Positions 26,255 to 34,955 of a stretch of DNA of 64,000 nucleotides are shown piece by piece. The notes below the pieces were generated by a model. That model did not search any database and was not told where the DNA came from. It saw nothing but the letters and a program-made list of their open reading frames with translations. The DNA is from Neobacillus cucumis. Lineage in GTDB: Bacteria; Bacillota; Bacilli; Bacillales_B; DSM-18226. The stretch spans positions 1 to 64,000 of the forward strand of contig NZ_JAMBOH010000023.1 in assembly GCF_023715505.1 (NCBI RefSeq). Direction: 5' to 3'. Within the stretch, counting starts at the first letter, position 1. Each line of letters begins with the position of its first letter. The position numbers and the translations under genes were made by a program.

Positions 26255-26316
26255 AACGATTCTCATCGTTATCTTTGAGAGTCGTTTTTACCACATATTT
26301 TGTAGTTTACTTTTAT
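26255..26316 (-). pseudogene. Relic of the 44-residue small gene and its terminator
   Basis: The terminator stem AACGATTCTCA/TGAGAGTCGTT and the adjoining bases (minus strand AGTAAACTACAAAATATGTGG, AACGACTCTCAAAGATAA) align with the 3' end of the small gene at 13214-13348, but about 12 bases are missing and no start or frame remains. The same order (repeat, A-run, terminator, gene 3' end) shows a copied unit. The terminator could still function. Confidence 0.6.
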
Positions 26317-26334
26317 CGTTAAGTACTGGAAATT

Positions 26335-26675
26335 CAAATAGAGAATTATGCGATTTTATCAAATAAAACGGGCATTAAAACAACACATATTCGACCACAA
26401 TCATTTAAGCTTTACTAAACAAACGTTTAGTTGAAACAGCCGAAAGGGATGCCCTGCTACAATTGCTTTTATAAACCACTAAAAATTAATGTCGAATTCC
26501 CCGCAGAAAAAAACTTAATTTCCCGGAAAATTCTCCACTTTTCGTTTAGACTGACATCTTTCTCGTCATTTCCCGATGATTCAACACTAACCAAACGATT
26601 GTTTAAAAAGGAGATGAACCGCATCAATAGTGTATTTCAGTTTCCAAATGCTTAAAAGAAATGTCGAGAATCGCG
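26335..26675. repeat. Long diverged intergenic repeat, copy B
   Basis: This is the counterpart of 16980-17330. It keeps the blocks TTTATCAAATAAAA, ACAAACGTTTAGTT, ATTTCCCGGAAAATTCT, TTTCCCGATGATT and AAAGAAATGTCGAG in the same order and orientation. It also contains TGTCGAA at 26490, which equals the Spo0A-box core. No conserved reading frame is shared with copy A. It fills most of the gene-free stretch before the LysM gene. Confidence 0.65.
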
Positions 26676-26678
26676 GGA

Positions 26679-27599
26679 TTATTTCACACGTATCTTTTGA
26701 CCAGCCCGGATAACATTCGGATCGCTAATACCATTCCAAGCTTGCAGCTGGGCCACTGTTGTTTCAAAAACCAATGCTATTTGAGACAAAGTATCTCCCG
26801 TGTTTATGATATAAAAAGCAGGTTCTGATGATTTTTTAATCGAAATCCGCAAAATTTGACCAGCATAAATAATGTTAGGATTCTCGATTTTATTTATTTT
26901 GACCAACTCACCAACCGTTGTATTAAATCTCGCAGCAATTCCGCTTAGTGTATCACCTGGTTGAACAGTATAGGTGGTTATAGCAGACTGCGGCGAACCT
27001 GCATCCGAGACAGCTCTGCTCCACGACCCAGCACTATTCGAAAATTCATTATAATCAACTTGGATACCTACTAGTGTTGTATTATGCTGATATTGAAGAA
27101 TATCGTTAAAATCAGCTACATTGCTACGGGACCATGAAGTTGTCTGCCAATAAAAATACGCGTCTCGGGAACGAAAAAGCGTTTGGAGCACAGAATAGGA
27201 ACCATAAACTCCCACTTTATAACTTTGGTCCATTCCGTCTCGCACACCCGAAAAATAGTTTAAAATGGAGGCCATGTCAGATGGTTGAGCATCATAATCA
27301 ACAGCAAAGTAAATGGCGCTTCCTGCTGTCTGTTCAATTGTGTTCGCATATGAAGATGCTTCTTTTGCATCTAAGATCCCTTTTTCCTTTGTAAAATAAG
27401 CCACGTTCGTCGGATTGGTTTCCCATATACTTACGATCTGTAACCCGGCATCTAAAATGGCATCTGCCTCTGTTTTGTCCATCGATTTCCAACTGTTTCC
27501 GAGGTAGCGTGCAACATACTGAATACCGTTGGATTTGAGGCCTTTAGCTAACGCAGTATTCAGCTTTGTTGCACAGTCCACTCCGTTTAATTCCCTCAT
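26679..27599 (-). CDS. Glycoside-hydrolase-like (DUF1906) protein with two LysM domains
   Basis: A 306-residue protein: residues ~1-200 form a DUF1906/GH25-like barrel (LNGVDCATKLNTALAKG, YVARYLG, AIYFAVDYDAQPSD, KVGVYGSYSVLQTL, IQVDYNE), followed by two LysM repeats (TYTVQPGDTLSGIAARFNTT and YIINTGDTLSQIALVFETT). It probably binds and modifies peptidoglycan or the spore cortex. There is no signal peptide, which points to mother-cell deposition on the spore or release by lysis. The ATG at 27599 has GGAGGG 7 bases upstream. Confidence 0.85.
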   Translation of the reverse strand: MRELNGVDCATKLNTALAKGLKSNGIQYVARYLGNSWKSMDKTEADAILDAGLQIVSIWETNPTNVAYFTKEKGILDAKEASSYANTIEQTAGSAIYFAVDYDAQPSDMASILNYFSGVRDGMDQSYKVGVYGSYSVLQTLFRSRDAYFYWQTTSWSRSNVADFNDILQYQHNTTLVGIQVDYNEFSNSAGSWSRAVSDAGSPQSAITTYTVQPGDTLSGIAARFNTTVGELVKINKIENPNIIYAGQILRISIKKSSEPAFYIINTGDTLSQIALVFETTVAQLQAWNGISDPNVIRAGQKIRVK

Positions 27600-27883
27600 A
27601 TGAATTCCCTCCATTTCTAAAAAAATTTAGATTTTTTGATTCCTACGCGATTTTAATGATTACGCCTTTAATATGTATGTTAGCACAATCCTATTATTTG
27701 ATTTCCACACATCGCTCCTCCATTCCTTGCATTACAAGTTGCCCATTATGTTTTTTTAAATGGCATCCTATCCCTATTAAAAGTTAAGGAAACATTCAGG
27801 TTAGTGGTGCACAATACAGACATGGTTTAAGATACAGAATCTTCTAACGTTGCAATTGATCAATGATGAGGAGGAATTCACAA

Positions 27884-28021
27884 ATGAAATATAACATCGG
27901 TGGAGAAAACATTGAGGGAACTTTTGCAATTCGGGAATATGTTAAAAAGAACGTTTCAAAGCTAGAACGGCATTTAATCAAGAAGGAAGCTGCAAACGCA
28001 GAGACGGACGTTATGGTTTAA
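27884..28021 (+). pseudogene. Truncated ribosome hibernation factor (HPF)-like ORF
   Basis: A 45-codon frame with GAGGAGG 9 bases upstream. Residues 1-30 (MKYNIGGENIEGTFAIREYV, KKNVSKLERH) resemble the start of HPF/YvyD (family pattern MNYNIRGENIEVTPAIREYV), but the protein stops at residue 45 without the rest of the S30AE domain or the dimerisation tail. It is either a gene remnant that kept its start signals or a mini-protein. Too short to bind ribosomes as HPF does, on family knowledge. Confidence 0.65.
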
Positions 28022-28053
28022 TTGAATCGCGTTAATATAATCCTTATTAAGAG

Positions 28054-28078
28054 GATTAAGAGAATAATATATGGGTAA
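28054..28078 (+). promoter_or_regulatory. Candidate sigma-B promoter
   Basis: GATTAA, 13 bases, GGGTAA: close to the sigma-B consensus GTTTAA-N12-15-GGGTAA. It ends 47 bases before the BA3454-type gene, whose family is stress related. Confidence 0.45.
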
Positions 28079-28124
28079 ATAAACTATGAAAAAATATTAT
28101 CTTATCAAAAGGAGAATGAACATC

Positions 28125-28259
28125 ATGTGCATGTATACCATCTATGTACCCTTCAAGGGAAAATTATATCAAACTAATGTGATAGCTGATAAAAACCTGA
28201 CACAAGAAGAAATTCACGAGATTGGAAAAGAGCAAGTGTTGAAACAATGGGCAAATTGA
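28125..28259 (+). CDS. BA3454-family small stress response protein
   Basis: 44 residues: MCMYTIYVPFKGKLYQTNVI, ADKNLTQEEIHEIGKEQVLK and QWAN. The pattern YxTNVIADKxxTxEEI...A/G.EQVxKQW fits the BA3454 family of small Bacillus stress proteins, whose role is not known. AAGGAG lies 10 bases before the ATG at 28125; an in-frame ATG at 28086 lacks such a site. A rho-independent terminator follows. Confidence 0.7.
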   Translation: MCMYTIYVPFKGKLYQTNVIADKNLTQEEIHEIGKEQVLKQWAN

Positions 28260-28296
28260 AAGCCAATTAAATAACGTATTAGTACATTAAATAGTG

Positions 28297-28335
28297 GAAC
28301 CCATTCTATGTGTTAATTAGATTGGGTTCTTTTTG
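28297..28335 (+). terminator. Terminator after the BA3454-type gene
   Basis: GAACCCATTCT pairs with AGATTGGGTTC (one mismatch) and is followed by TTTTTG. Confidence 0.8.
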
Positions 28336-28382
28336 TTTAGCAAAAAAAATGTCTTCAACCAAATCTCCCCACCACTCTAATA

Positions 28383-29033
28383 TTAACTAGAACGTGGATC
28401 AGATCCCGTAGTGAAAGGAATATACCTCGATTGTATCCTTGGCAGCTTCCCAACTTTATCAAACGCCATCATCGAAAACCGGAATGAGATCATCGAAACA
28501 GGAACAACAATAACAAGAACCATTAATGGCGCATAAAAAAGTACCATACCTGCCCCAATCCACATCAGGATAATGGCAAAAGTTGTCTTCCCATCAATAA
28601 TAGAAAACGTAAACCCTTGTTTAATCAGTTCAGTTCCTTTTGTTTGATAATGAACCATAATCGGAAACAACATAGCACTAGTCAACATATAAAGAATAAA
28701 CGTTGTCACTGTTACCACAATCAGTACCACTTTTACGGTGCCAGGCACCTGCAAGAAAAAGTAAACATCTAATAAAAGCAGCATCCCAAGGAATAGCCAT
28801 AGAGTGCCCACCAGAAATCCTTGTTTAAAAAATAACCGATATTCATGGATAAAGCTCCGAATGACGCTTTCATCCTTATACAAATGCCACTTTCTAATTA
28901 CTCCATACATCGCGGCAGTAGAAGGTCCAATCGTCAATACGGGCATCGAACAAATCACCCATAAGAAATTTAGGATGACGATGTTCGTAACAGTTTTCAA
29001 GAATATAGAGGTCTTCCCTTCCCAAGGATTCAT
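28383..29033 (-). CDS. YesL-like DUF624 membrane protein
   Basis: 216 residues with five membrane helices and the DUF624 start NPWEGKTSIFLKTVTNIVILNFLWVICSMPVLTIGPST. Members are commonly found with YesMN-controlled sugar ABC transporters and are thought to assist uptake, though the mechanism is unknown. AAAGGG is 8 bases before the ATG at 29033. It is the last gene of the fructan operon. Confidence 0.8.
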   Translation of the reverse strand: MNPWEGKTSIFLKTVTNIVILNFLWVICSMPVLTIGPSTAAMYGVIRKWHLYKDESVIRSFIHEYRLFFKQGFLVGTLWLFLGMLLLLDVYFFLQVPGTVKVVLIVVTVTTFILYMLTSAMLFPIMVHYQTKGTELIKQGFTFSIIDGKTTFAIILMWIGAGMVLFYAPLMVLVIVVPVSMISFRFSMMAFDKVGKLPRIQSRYIPFTTGSDPRSS

Positions 29034-29048
29034 GGTTAACACCCTTTC

Positions 29049-30470
29049 TTATTTCCAAGTAGATTCAAGATGACGTAACTCAACATTTTCTAAAATAACT
29101 TCCCCATCCAAAGCCCTGAATTCTAAGGTGAATTCGGACTCTAATGGAAAGAATAACTCTGTCATTACACGATTACCCTGATTGACAAACAGCTCAATGG
29201 AGGTTTTATCGAGTATCAAGGTAAAATCATTCAATCTTGCCAACGGCATCCGGTCAATGCTGGCAAAAAGCTCAGAAAAGGAAATCTGACCACTATCCCT
29301 GCGGTCGATCCGTACTTCATTTCTCTTTTGATCAAAGACAATCTCCAGCCGTTCCTGCTCTCCTTTAAAAGTGATCAAAAACTCGGAAGCGGTACTGTTC
29401 ATCACATTCGCTTTCGCAAATATTTGGCGGTTATCCAATTTAACTTGAAAGGTCTCACTAGACCTTAGTGTGATTGTTTCATTTGATACTATCACTTTCT
29501 TAAATAATGAAGAAAGATCAATAGGGGATTGAACCAAGGTGAACTCCCCATCAACCCGGCGCAGTCCTAACTTCCTTGGTATCGACATCGCACTCCTAAA
29601 CGGCTCAGATGGAACTTGATTAGCGTATTGCCAGTTACTCATCCAGCCAATCCAAATCGGTTCAGGAAAATTACTCCATGTAACGGCAGCATAAAAATCA
29701 CGTCCAAAATCCGCCCATTTCACAACCTCCGGACGATCATCACAAACAAACTCCTCACCATCGAATTCCCCAACAAAATACTGGACAACAGAACCACCAT
29801 TCGGCCCGCCTGGATTAATACTGACAATCAAGACCCATTTCTTTTGGTCTTCCCCCTCTACCAGCAATTGGATTAAATCTGGACACTCCCAAACTCCACC
29901 ATGCGCACCGTATTCACTTCCGAACGCCGATAGAAGCTTCCAATCAATCAGATTAGGCGAGCCGTAAAAACGAATGCAATCACCGCTCGCAAGTGACATC
30001 ACCCATTTTTCTGATTCCTCATGCCAAAATACTTTCGGATCACGGAAATCCTTTTGTCCCGGATTAGGAATCACTGGGTTTCCTTCATATTTAACCCAAG
30101 TCCTTCCCCTATCATTGGAATAGGCAATACTTTGCTTTTCATTATCCTCACCGTGATGGGTGAAAATCGCGACCATCACATCTTCATCGGACGTCTTTAA
30201 GCCGCTTGTGTTCTGCGCGTCAATGACAGCACTGCCTGAAAAAATCTGTCCTAACTCATCGGGATAGAGAGCAATCGGCAGCTCCTCCCAATGCAGCAAA
30301 TCTTTACTTACGGCATGCCCCCAATGCATAGGGCCCCATACCATACTGTACGGATGATATTGATAAAAGAGATGGTACTCCCCTTTGTTATACACCAATC
30401 CATTCGGATCATTCATCCAGTTTTCTTTCGGGCTGAAGTGAAGCTGGGGCCGATATCGCTCATCATACAT
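29049..30470 (-). CDS. GH32 fructan/sucrose-(6-phosphate) hydrolase
   Basis: Hydrolyses beta-fructosides to release fructose. The 473-residue GH32 enzyme has the nucleophile motif WMNDPNGLVY, the transition-state stabilising FRDPKV and the acid/base WECPDL, and a C-terminal beta-sandwich. It lacks a signal peptide, so it acts inside the cell on imported oligosaccharides. With an ABC importer rather than a PTS, the substrate is likely an unphosphorylated sucrose or fructooligosaccharide. The ATG at 30470 is 6 bases after AGAGGTG and overlaps the kinase gene by 8 bases. Confidence 0.92.
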   Translation of the reverse strand: MYDERYRPQLHFSPKENWMNDPNGLVYNKGEYHLFYQYHPYSMVWGPMHWGHAVSKDLLHWEELPIALYPDELGQIFSGSAVIDAQNTSGLKTSDEDVMVAIFTHHGEDNEKQSIAYSNDRGRTWVKYEGNPVIPNPGQKDFRDPKVFWHEESEKWVMSLASGDCIRFYGSPNLIDWKLLSAFGSEYGAHGGVWECPDLIQLLVEGEDQKKWVLIVSINPGGPNGGSVVQYFVGEFDGEEFVCDDRPEVVKWADFGRDFYAAVTWSNFPEPIWIGWMSNWQYANQVPSEPFRSAMSIPRKLGLRRVDGEFTLVQSPIDLSSLFKKVIVSNETITLRSSETFQVKLDNRQIFAKANVMNSTASEFLITFKGEQERLEIVFDQKRNEVRIDRRDSGQISFSELFASIDRMPLARLNDFTLILDKTSIELFVNQGNRVMTELFFPLESEFTLEFRALDGEVILENVELRHLESTWK

Positions 30471-31449
30471 ATTGAACACCTCTTGTTAATTTTTCTAGTT
30501 CATCCAAAGCGGGTACGACGCTAAAACCGCCCTTTATAGTCGTAGAATGGGCTGCCACACGGTTCGCAAACTGTAATAGTTCCACTAAATCTTGTTTCGT
30601 CAACTCACTAATAGGCTTACGCTTTACTAAAAACTGATGCAGCACCGATGCCATAAAGCAATCCCCAGCCCCTGTCGTATCCACAGGCTGTACCGTATGT
30701 CCATCTTCATCAAGGACGTGTCCGTTACAAACGACCAAAGCACCTTCTTTTCCTTTTGTCATGACCAACAACCGAATATGGTGGGTTTCTGCCAGCACTT
30801 GGGCAGCCATCAAGGCATCTTCTTCATTCGTAATAAATTGTACTTCCTCATCGGAAATCTTGACGATATCCGCCCACTTTAATCCTTCGATCATCCACCG
30901 TTTGGCCTCATCTTGATTCTCCCATAATAACGGTCGATAGTTTGGATCATAGCTAATGGTTTTACGGTTCTCTTTGGCATATTTCAATGCTGCCAATGTC
31001 GCTTCTCTCGACGGATGATGAGTTAAAGACAAAGAACCAAAATGGAAGACCTCAGCCTCTCGAATTAGACTCCAATGAATCTCATCCTTTGTTAAAAGCT
31101 GGTCTGCCCCGGGATTACGGATAAAATCGAAGGTCCGATTTTTTTCTTCATCCAAAGATACAATCGCTACTGTTGTTGGGGCTGCTCTTTCAGTCAGCAC
31201 ATAATCGACATTGATATTTGCACCTTTTACTTGTTTCCTCAGATAGCCGCCAAAAGCATCGTTCCCTACCTTTGAAATATAAGCGGTCGTATGTCCCCAC
31301 TTGGCTAATCCGGACAATACATTAATGGGCGCACCGCCGACCTTTGCTTCATAGGAAGGGGCATCGGCAGTATAATCATGATGGGGAATTAGATCAATCA
31401 GTAATTCCCCTAAGGATACAACTTCGCACTTGCCATTTTCCTCTTTCAT
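30463..31449 (-). CDS. Fructokinase (PfkB family)
   Basis: 328 residues with the PfkB signatures GGAPINVLSGLAKWG at residue ~37 and DTTGAGDCFMASVL near residue 260, where Asp is the catalytic base. It phosphorylates fructose released by the neighbouring GH32 enzyme. Start and stop codons overlap those of the flanking genes (TAATG with the permease), indicating coupled translation. Confidence 0.88.
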   Translation of the reverse strand: MKEENGKCEVVSLGELLIDLIPHHDYTADAPSYEAKVGGAPINVLSGLAKWGHTTAYISKVGNDAFGGYLRKQVKGANINVDYVLTERAAPTTVAIVSLDEEKNRTFDFIRNPGADQLLTKDEIHWSLIREAEVFHFGSLSLTHHPSREATLAALKYAKENRKTISYDPNYRPLLWENQDEAKRWMIEGLKWADIVKISDEEVQFITNEEDALMAAQVLAETHHIRLLVMTKGKEGALVVCNGHVLDEDGHTVQPVDTTGAGDCFMASVLHQFLVKRKPISELTKQDLVELLQFANRVAAHSTTIKGGFSVVPALDELEKLTRGVQYV

Positions 31450-32294
31450 TACCCTTTCACCCCACTAGACGTAATTCCTTGGACATAATAACGTTGGAAA
31501 AATAAGAAAATCAAAATGACCGGAACGGTTGTTAACGTAAGGGCAGCCATGATCTGACCATACTGAATGTTGTTATCGGTGAACAAATATTGAATCCCTA
31601 TTTGTACTGTCTGAATCGACTGGTCGGTTGCCACAATCAGCGGCCACATAAAGTCACTCCAATGGGTGACAAAGGTTAAAATAGCAGCTGTCGCAAAGAC
31701 AGGTTTCGAGTTAGGAACAACAATCTTAATAAAAGTCTGCCATGGGGAAGCCCCATCAATTTGAGCCGCTTCTTCCAATTCTTTTGGAAAGCCCATGAAA
31801 AACTGCCTGAACAAAAAGATATTAAAGGCGCTGGCGATAAACGGAACAATCAGTGCCGGATATTGATTAATCCACCCAAATTTATTGACGACAATATAGA
31901 GGGGAATCAAGACACTCTCAAACGGAACGACATACAAAGCAATGATAATAAGTAATACATAGTCACTGCCAGGGAATTTCAATTTTACGAGCGCATAGGC
32001 ACAAATCGAATTCACAATGGTACCAAATAGCACAATCATACCAACTGTAAATAAACTATTACCCATATAATGAAAGAAATTAATATTATCGGAGAATAAA
32101 ATTTTTGAATAGTTATCAAACGTCATTTGTTTAGGAATAAACGCTTCAAATCCCATATCTTTAAAAATTAAGGTTTCAGGTTTGATTGAAGCAATAATCA
32201 TCCAAAGGAGCGGCGAGATAAACAAAAACCCAAGTACAAGGATGCTTATCGTAATCCCTATTTTCCCCATTCTTTTTTTCGTACGGTTTGTCAT
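31449..32294 (-). CDS. Carbohydrate ABC transporter permease (MalG type)
   Basis: 281 residues, six membrane helices, with the ATPase-docking loop ELEEAAQIDGASPWQTFIKIVVPNSKPVFA of CUT1 permeases. It pairs with the MalF-type permease upstream (15-base gap). No ATPase gene is present in the operon, so a shared MsmX-type ATPase encoded elsewhere is expected, as is known for B. subtilis sugar importers. Confidence 0.92.
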   Translation of the reverse strand: MTNRTKKRMGKIGITISILVLGFLFISPLLWMIIASIKPETLIFKDMGFEAFIPKQMTFDNYSKILFSDNINFFHYMGNSLFTVGMIVLFGTIVNSICAYALVKLKFPGSDYVLLIIIALYVVPFESVLIPLYIVVNKFGWINQYPALIVPFIASAFNIFLFRQFFMGFPKELEEAAQIDGASPWQTFIKIVVPNSKPVFATAAILTFVTHWSDFMWPLIVATDQSIQTVQIGIQYLFTDNNIQYGQIMAALTLTTVPVILIFLFFQRYYVQGITSSGVKG

Positions 32295-32309
32295 CAGAAG
32301 TCCACCCCT

Positions 32310-33233
32310 TTATTGTTTTAATAGTTTCTTAAGAACCATGGATGTAATAAGTACCACTAGGAAAAAGACAACGGCAATCGCAGATGAATAACCAACATCC
32401 CGGAACTGGAACCCGTTTTCATAAAGCATAAAGACAAGTGTTTTGGTAGAATCACTTGGTCCACCGTTTGTCATGACATATGGCTGGATGAATAAGCGAA
32501 ACGCTTGAATCGTTGTGATGATCAGGACAAAGCCGGTGACATGTTGGATAGACGGTAAGGTAACATTTCTAAATTTCTGCCATACATTGGCCCCGTCGAT
32601 TTCAGCTGCTTCGTACAATTCCTCAGGCACATCCTTTAATCCAGCGAGGAAAATCATCATTTGAAATCCGGCCGCCTGCCAGATTGACATAAAGATAATG
32701 CTGTTCATCGCCTGGTTAGGACTTAACAAAAACGGCTGATTTTTGATTCCAAAAAAGTTCAAGGTATGATTGATGAGTCCATTATCCACGTTGTACAAAA
32801 AGGTCCATAAAATCGCGACGACCACCATGGAGGTAACAACCGGACTGAAGAAGAATACCCGTCCTAAGGAAGCCACCTTTACCTTTTTATTAACGAGAAT
32901 GGCTAGAAAAAGGGCAACCCCACATTGAAGAGGAACAACAAGAGCCGTAAAATATAACGTATTTTTTAATGCCGTGAAAAAGATGGCATCTTTGAAGAGT
33001 CTTACATAGTTATCTAAACCAGTAAACACCTTTTCATCGGGGTTTAACATATTGTAATTCATAAAGCTATAAACAAATGCTAGAGCGACTGGCAAGATCA
33101 AAAATGTAAACAACAATACTAAAGCGGGAAGAGAAAACAACACTCCTAGTACTTTTTGCTGACGCTCGTAGGTCATGTTCCTTTTACGTTTGTACTTGAC
33201 CTGACTTTCACCTTTTCTAACGATTGTTTCCAT
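32310..33233 (-). CDS. Carbohydrate ABC transporter permease (MalF type)
   Basis: 307 residues with six helices after a basic N-terminus, and the docking loop ELYEAAEIDGANVWQKFRNVTLPSIQHV. It forms the importer channel with the MalG-type permease. A terminator-like hairpin separates it from the substrate-binding protein gene, consistent with the latter being made in excess. Confidence 0.92.
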   Translation of the reverse strand: METIVRKGESQVKYKRKRNMTYERQQKVLGVLFSLPALVLLFTFLILPVALAFVYSFMNYNMLNPDEKVFTGLDNYVRLFKDAIFFTALKNTLYFTALVVPLQCGVALFLAILVNKKVKVASLGRVFFFSPVVTSMVVVAILWTFLYNVDNGLINHTLNFFGIKNQPFLLSPNQAMNSIIFMSIWQAAGFQMMIFLAGLKDVPEELYEAAEIDGANVWQKFRNVTLPSIQHVTGFVLIITTIQAFRLFIQPYVMTNGGPSDSTKTLVFMLYENGFQFRDVGYSSAIAVVFFLVVLITSMVLKKLLKQ

Positions 33234-33253
33234 TTTTCACACCACCTTGTAGG

Positions 33254-33284
33254 AAAAAAGGCAATCAATTGATTGCCTTTTATC
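33254..33284 (-). terminator. Attenuating terminator between SBP and permease genes
   Basis: The perfect palindrome AAAGGCAATCAATTGATTGC CTTT is followed on the minus strand by a T-run, just after the substrate-binding protein stop. It probably allows only partial read-through into the permeases. Confidence 0.8.
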
Positions 33285-33290
33285 TAGTTT

Positions 33291-34565
33291 TTATTTTTTT
33301 CGTCCAATTTCCTTATCGACTTCTTTCGCTACCTTATCTAATTCTTCCTTAACATTTCCGCCTAGGAAGATGTTTTGGACAGCCTGACCGTACTTGGTTG
33401 ACAATACAGGGTAAGCAGTAGTTACAGGTCTAGGATGAGCTGTCTTTAACACTTGATCTTTTAGAATATTAAGCGGTGCTTCATTCCATTCGGTCATGGC
33501 TTCAAATGAAGACATACGTGCTGCCGGCTTATTATCGGCCTTAGCTAGTTTAATTACATTGTCTTTATTCAAAATAAAGTTTAGAAGTGTTGCAGCTTCT
33601 TTCTTATGCTTTGTATCCTTGGAGATTCCCCAGTTCCAATCGCCTGATGGTGATACTTGCTCGCCACTGTTGCTCTTTGGATAGTAGGTGATGCCCCATT
33701 CTGTATTAGGATAATCTTGTAACTTTCTCCATTCCCAAGAACCCATTAACATCATCGCAGCCTTTCCTTCTTCAAATTCAGTTGGTTTAGGCTGTAAGTT
33801 CACTAGACCCTCTTTCGTAAACTTTTGAAGATATTTCAATGCTTCCACTGCTTTTGGACCGTTTACATAACCTTCTGCTTTCGAACCATCTTTCGCGATA
33901 AAGTTGCCGCCATTACTCCAAACTGTTGGACCAGAGAAGTAGATAATCCATTCGCCATAATCGAGTGTCCAGTTTACTCCATAAATGCCCTTCTTTTTGT
34001 CCGTTAACTTTTTAGCAGCTTCATAGAATTGATCCCAAGTCCAGGCATCTTCCAGCTTGGTTGGTGGTTGAATGCCAGCATCTGCTAACATTTTTTTGTT
34101 ATAAAAAAGGGCAACCGTTGATTCCGTAGCTCCAACCGTATATAACTTTCCATTATAAGTACCTTGTGTAATGATCGACTTGACAAAATCATCTTGATTC
34201 TCAACAAGACCGTCAATTGGTTGGATAATTCCGGAATCAGCGTAGTTCGCGACATTCGGACCATCCATTGCCACTAAATCTGGCAGTGTATTACTTGTTG
34301 CTGCAGCAGAAACCTTATCTTCATAAGCATATTTATTACCCCTTGGGATAAAGGTCATTTCTGCTTCGATTTTCCCTTTATATTTCTGATTGAACTCTTT
34401 AATAATTTTTGTGTACGCATCAGAAGTGTCCCCCTTTGGATGCCATAAGGTTAATTTGACGACTCCACCGTCGCTCCCTGACGAAGAACTTTCCTTACTT
34501 CCGCAAGCGCTTAAGATTCCAAGTAACAAAACAACAGCCATACTAAGTGCTAAAAACTTTTTCAC
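33291..34565 (-). CDS. Sugar ABC transporter substrate-binding lipoprotein
   Basis: 424 residues, lipoprotein signal (LLLGILSACGS, Cys at about 21) and family 1 (MalE/UgpB-like) sugar-binding fold: VKLTLWHPKGDTSDAY, VALFYNKKMLADAGI, WTWDQFYEAAKKL, AAMMLMGSWEW, GDWNWGISKDTKHKKEA. Likely binds sucrose or short fructans, judged from its GH32 and fructokinase neighbours. It is the first gene of its operon; cre-like sequences lie just upstream. Confidence 0.9.
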   Translation of the reverse strand: MKKFLALSMAVVLLLGILSACGSKESSSSGSDGGVVKLTLWHPKGDTSDAYTKIIKEFNQKYKGKIEAEMTFIPRGNKYAYEDKVSAAATSNTLPDLVAMDGPNVANYADSGIIQPIDGLVENQDDFVKSIITQGTYNGKLYTVGATESTVALFYNKKMLADAGIQPPTKLEDAWTWDQFYEAAKKLTDKKKGIYGVNWTLDYGEWIIYFSGPTVWSNGGNFIAKDGSKAEGYVNGPKAVEALKYLQKFTKEGLVNLQPKPTEFEEGKAAMMLMGSWEWRKLQDYPNTEWGITYYPKSNSGEQVSPSGDWNWGISKDTKHKKEAATLLNFILNKDNVIKLAKADNKPAARMSSFEAMTEWNEAPLNILKDQVLKTAHPRPVTTAYPVLSTKYGQAVQNIFLGGNVKEELDKVAKEVDKEIGRKK

Positions 34566-34594
34566 CTAAATTTCCCCCTCTGTCTTGTTTTTTC

Positions 34595-34645
34595 TGTAAA
34601 GCGTTTTCATGTATTAAGAATAATAGAAATGAACCGCTTTCAAAA
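34595..34645. promoter_or_regulatory. Two weak cre-like sites upstream of the fructan operon
   Basis: GTAAAGCGTTTTCA (about 34597) and ATGAACCGCTTTCA (about 34629) each match the CcpA consensus TGWAANCGNTNWCA in 12 of 14 positions, both losing the first two bases. They lie within 70 bases of the substrate-binding protein start, where catabolite control would be expected. Confidence 0.4.
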
Positions 34646-34689
34646 CGTGGTATTCCTCTTATCAATGTTTAAATTCTTACTTTAATTAG

Positions 34690-34896
34690 AAAAGCGCAAG
34701 CGCCCTGGTCAGCGGCGTATGGCCTCCTCGGAAAAGCTGTCGCTTTTCCTTCGTGCGATGCTTATGCTACCGAAGCGTTCCTTGTGGAGTGCTCCAACTG
34801 AGATAAAGGAAACACGAAGAGCGATAGCGATTCGATGTTGACTTATCGTAGGGCGGAGCGCGAAGGCGTCTCGCCGCTAGGGCGCTGGAGCTGGAC
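34690..34896. repeat. Bacillaceae intergenic repeat (AAAGCGCAAGCGCC...GGCGCTGGAGCTGGAC)
   Basis: A GC-richer ~205-base element in an AT-rich gap. It starts AAAAGCGCAAGCGCCCTGG and ends GGGCGCTGGAGCTGGAC; the ends are complementary (AGCGCCCT...GCGGCG against CGCCGCTAGGGCGCT). Inside are further hairpins (GGAAAAGCTGTCGCTTTTCC). I recognise this as a high-copy non-coding repeat of Bacillaceae genomes. It encodes no protein and may be a MITE-like or structured RNA element. Confidence 0.7.
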
Positions 34897-34924
34897 AATG
34901 TTCAAAGTTAATTTTCTTAATATA

Positions 34925-34955
34925 AAAAAAAACCTCTCAAAAATGTTGAGAAGTT
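34925..34955 (-). terminator. Terminator after yesN-like gene
   Basis: AACTTCTCAAC pairs with (G)TTGAGAGGTT, followed on the minus strand by TTTTTTT directly after the response regulator stop. Confidence 0.7.
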
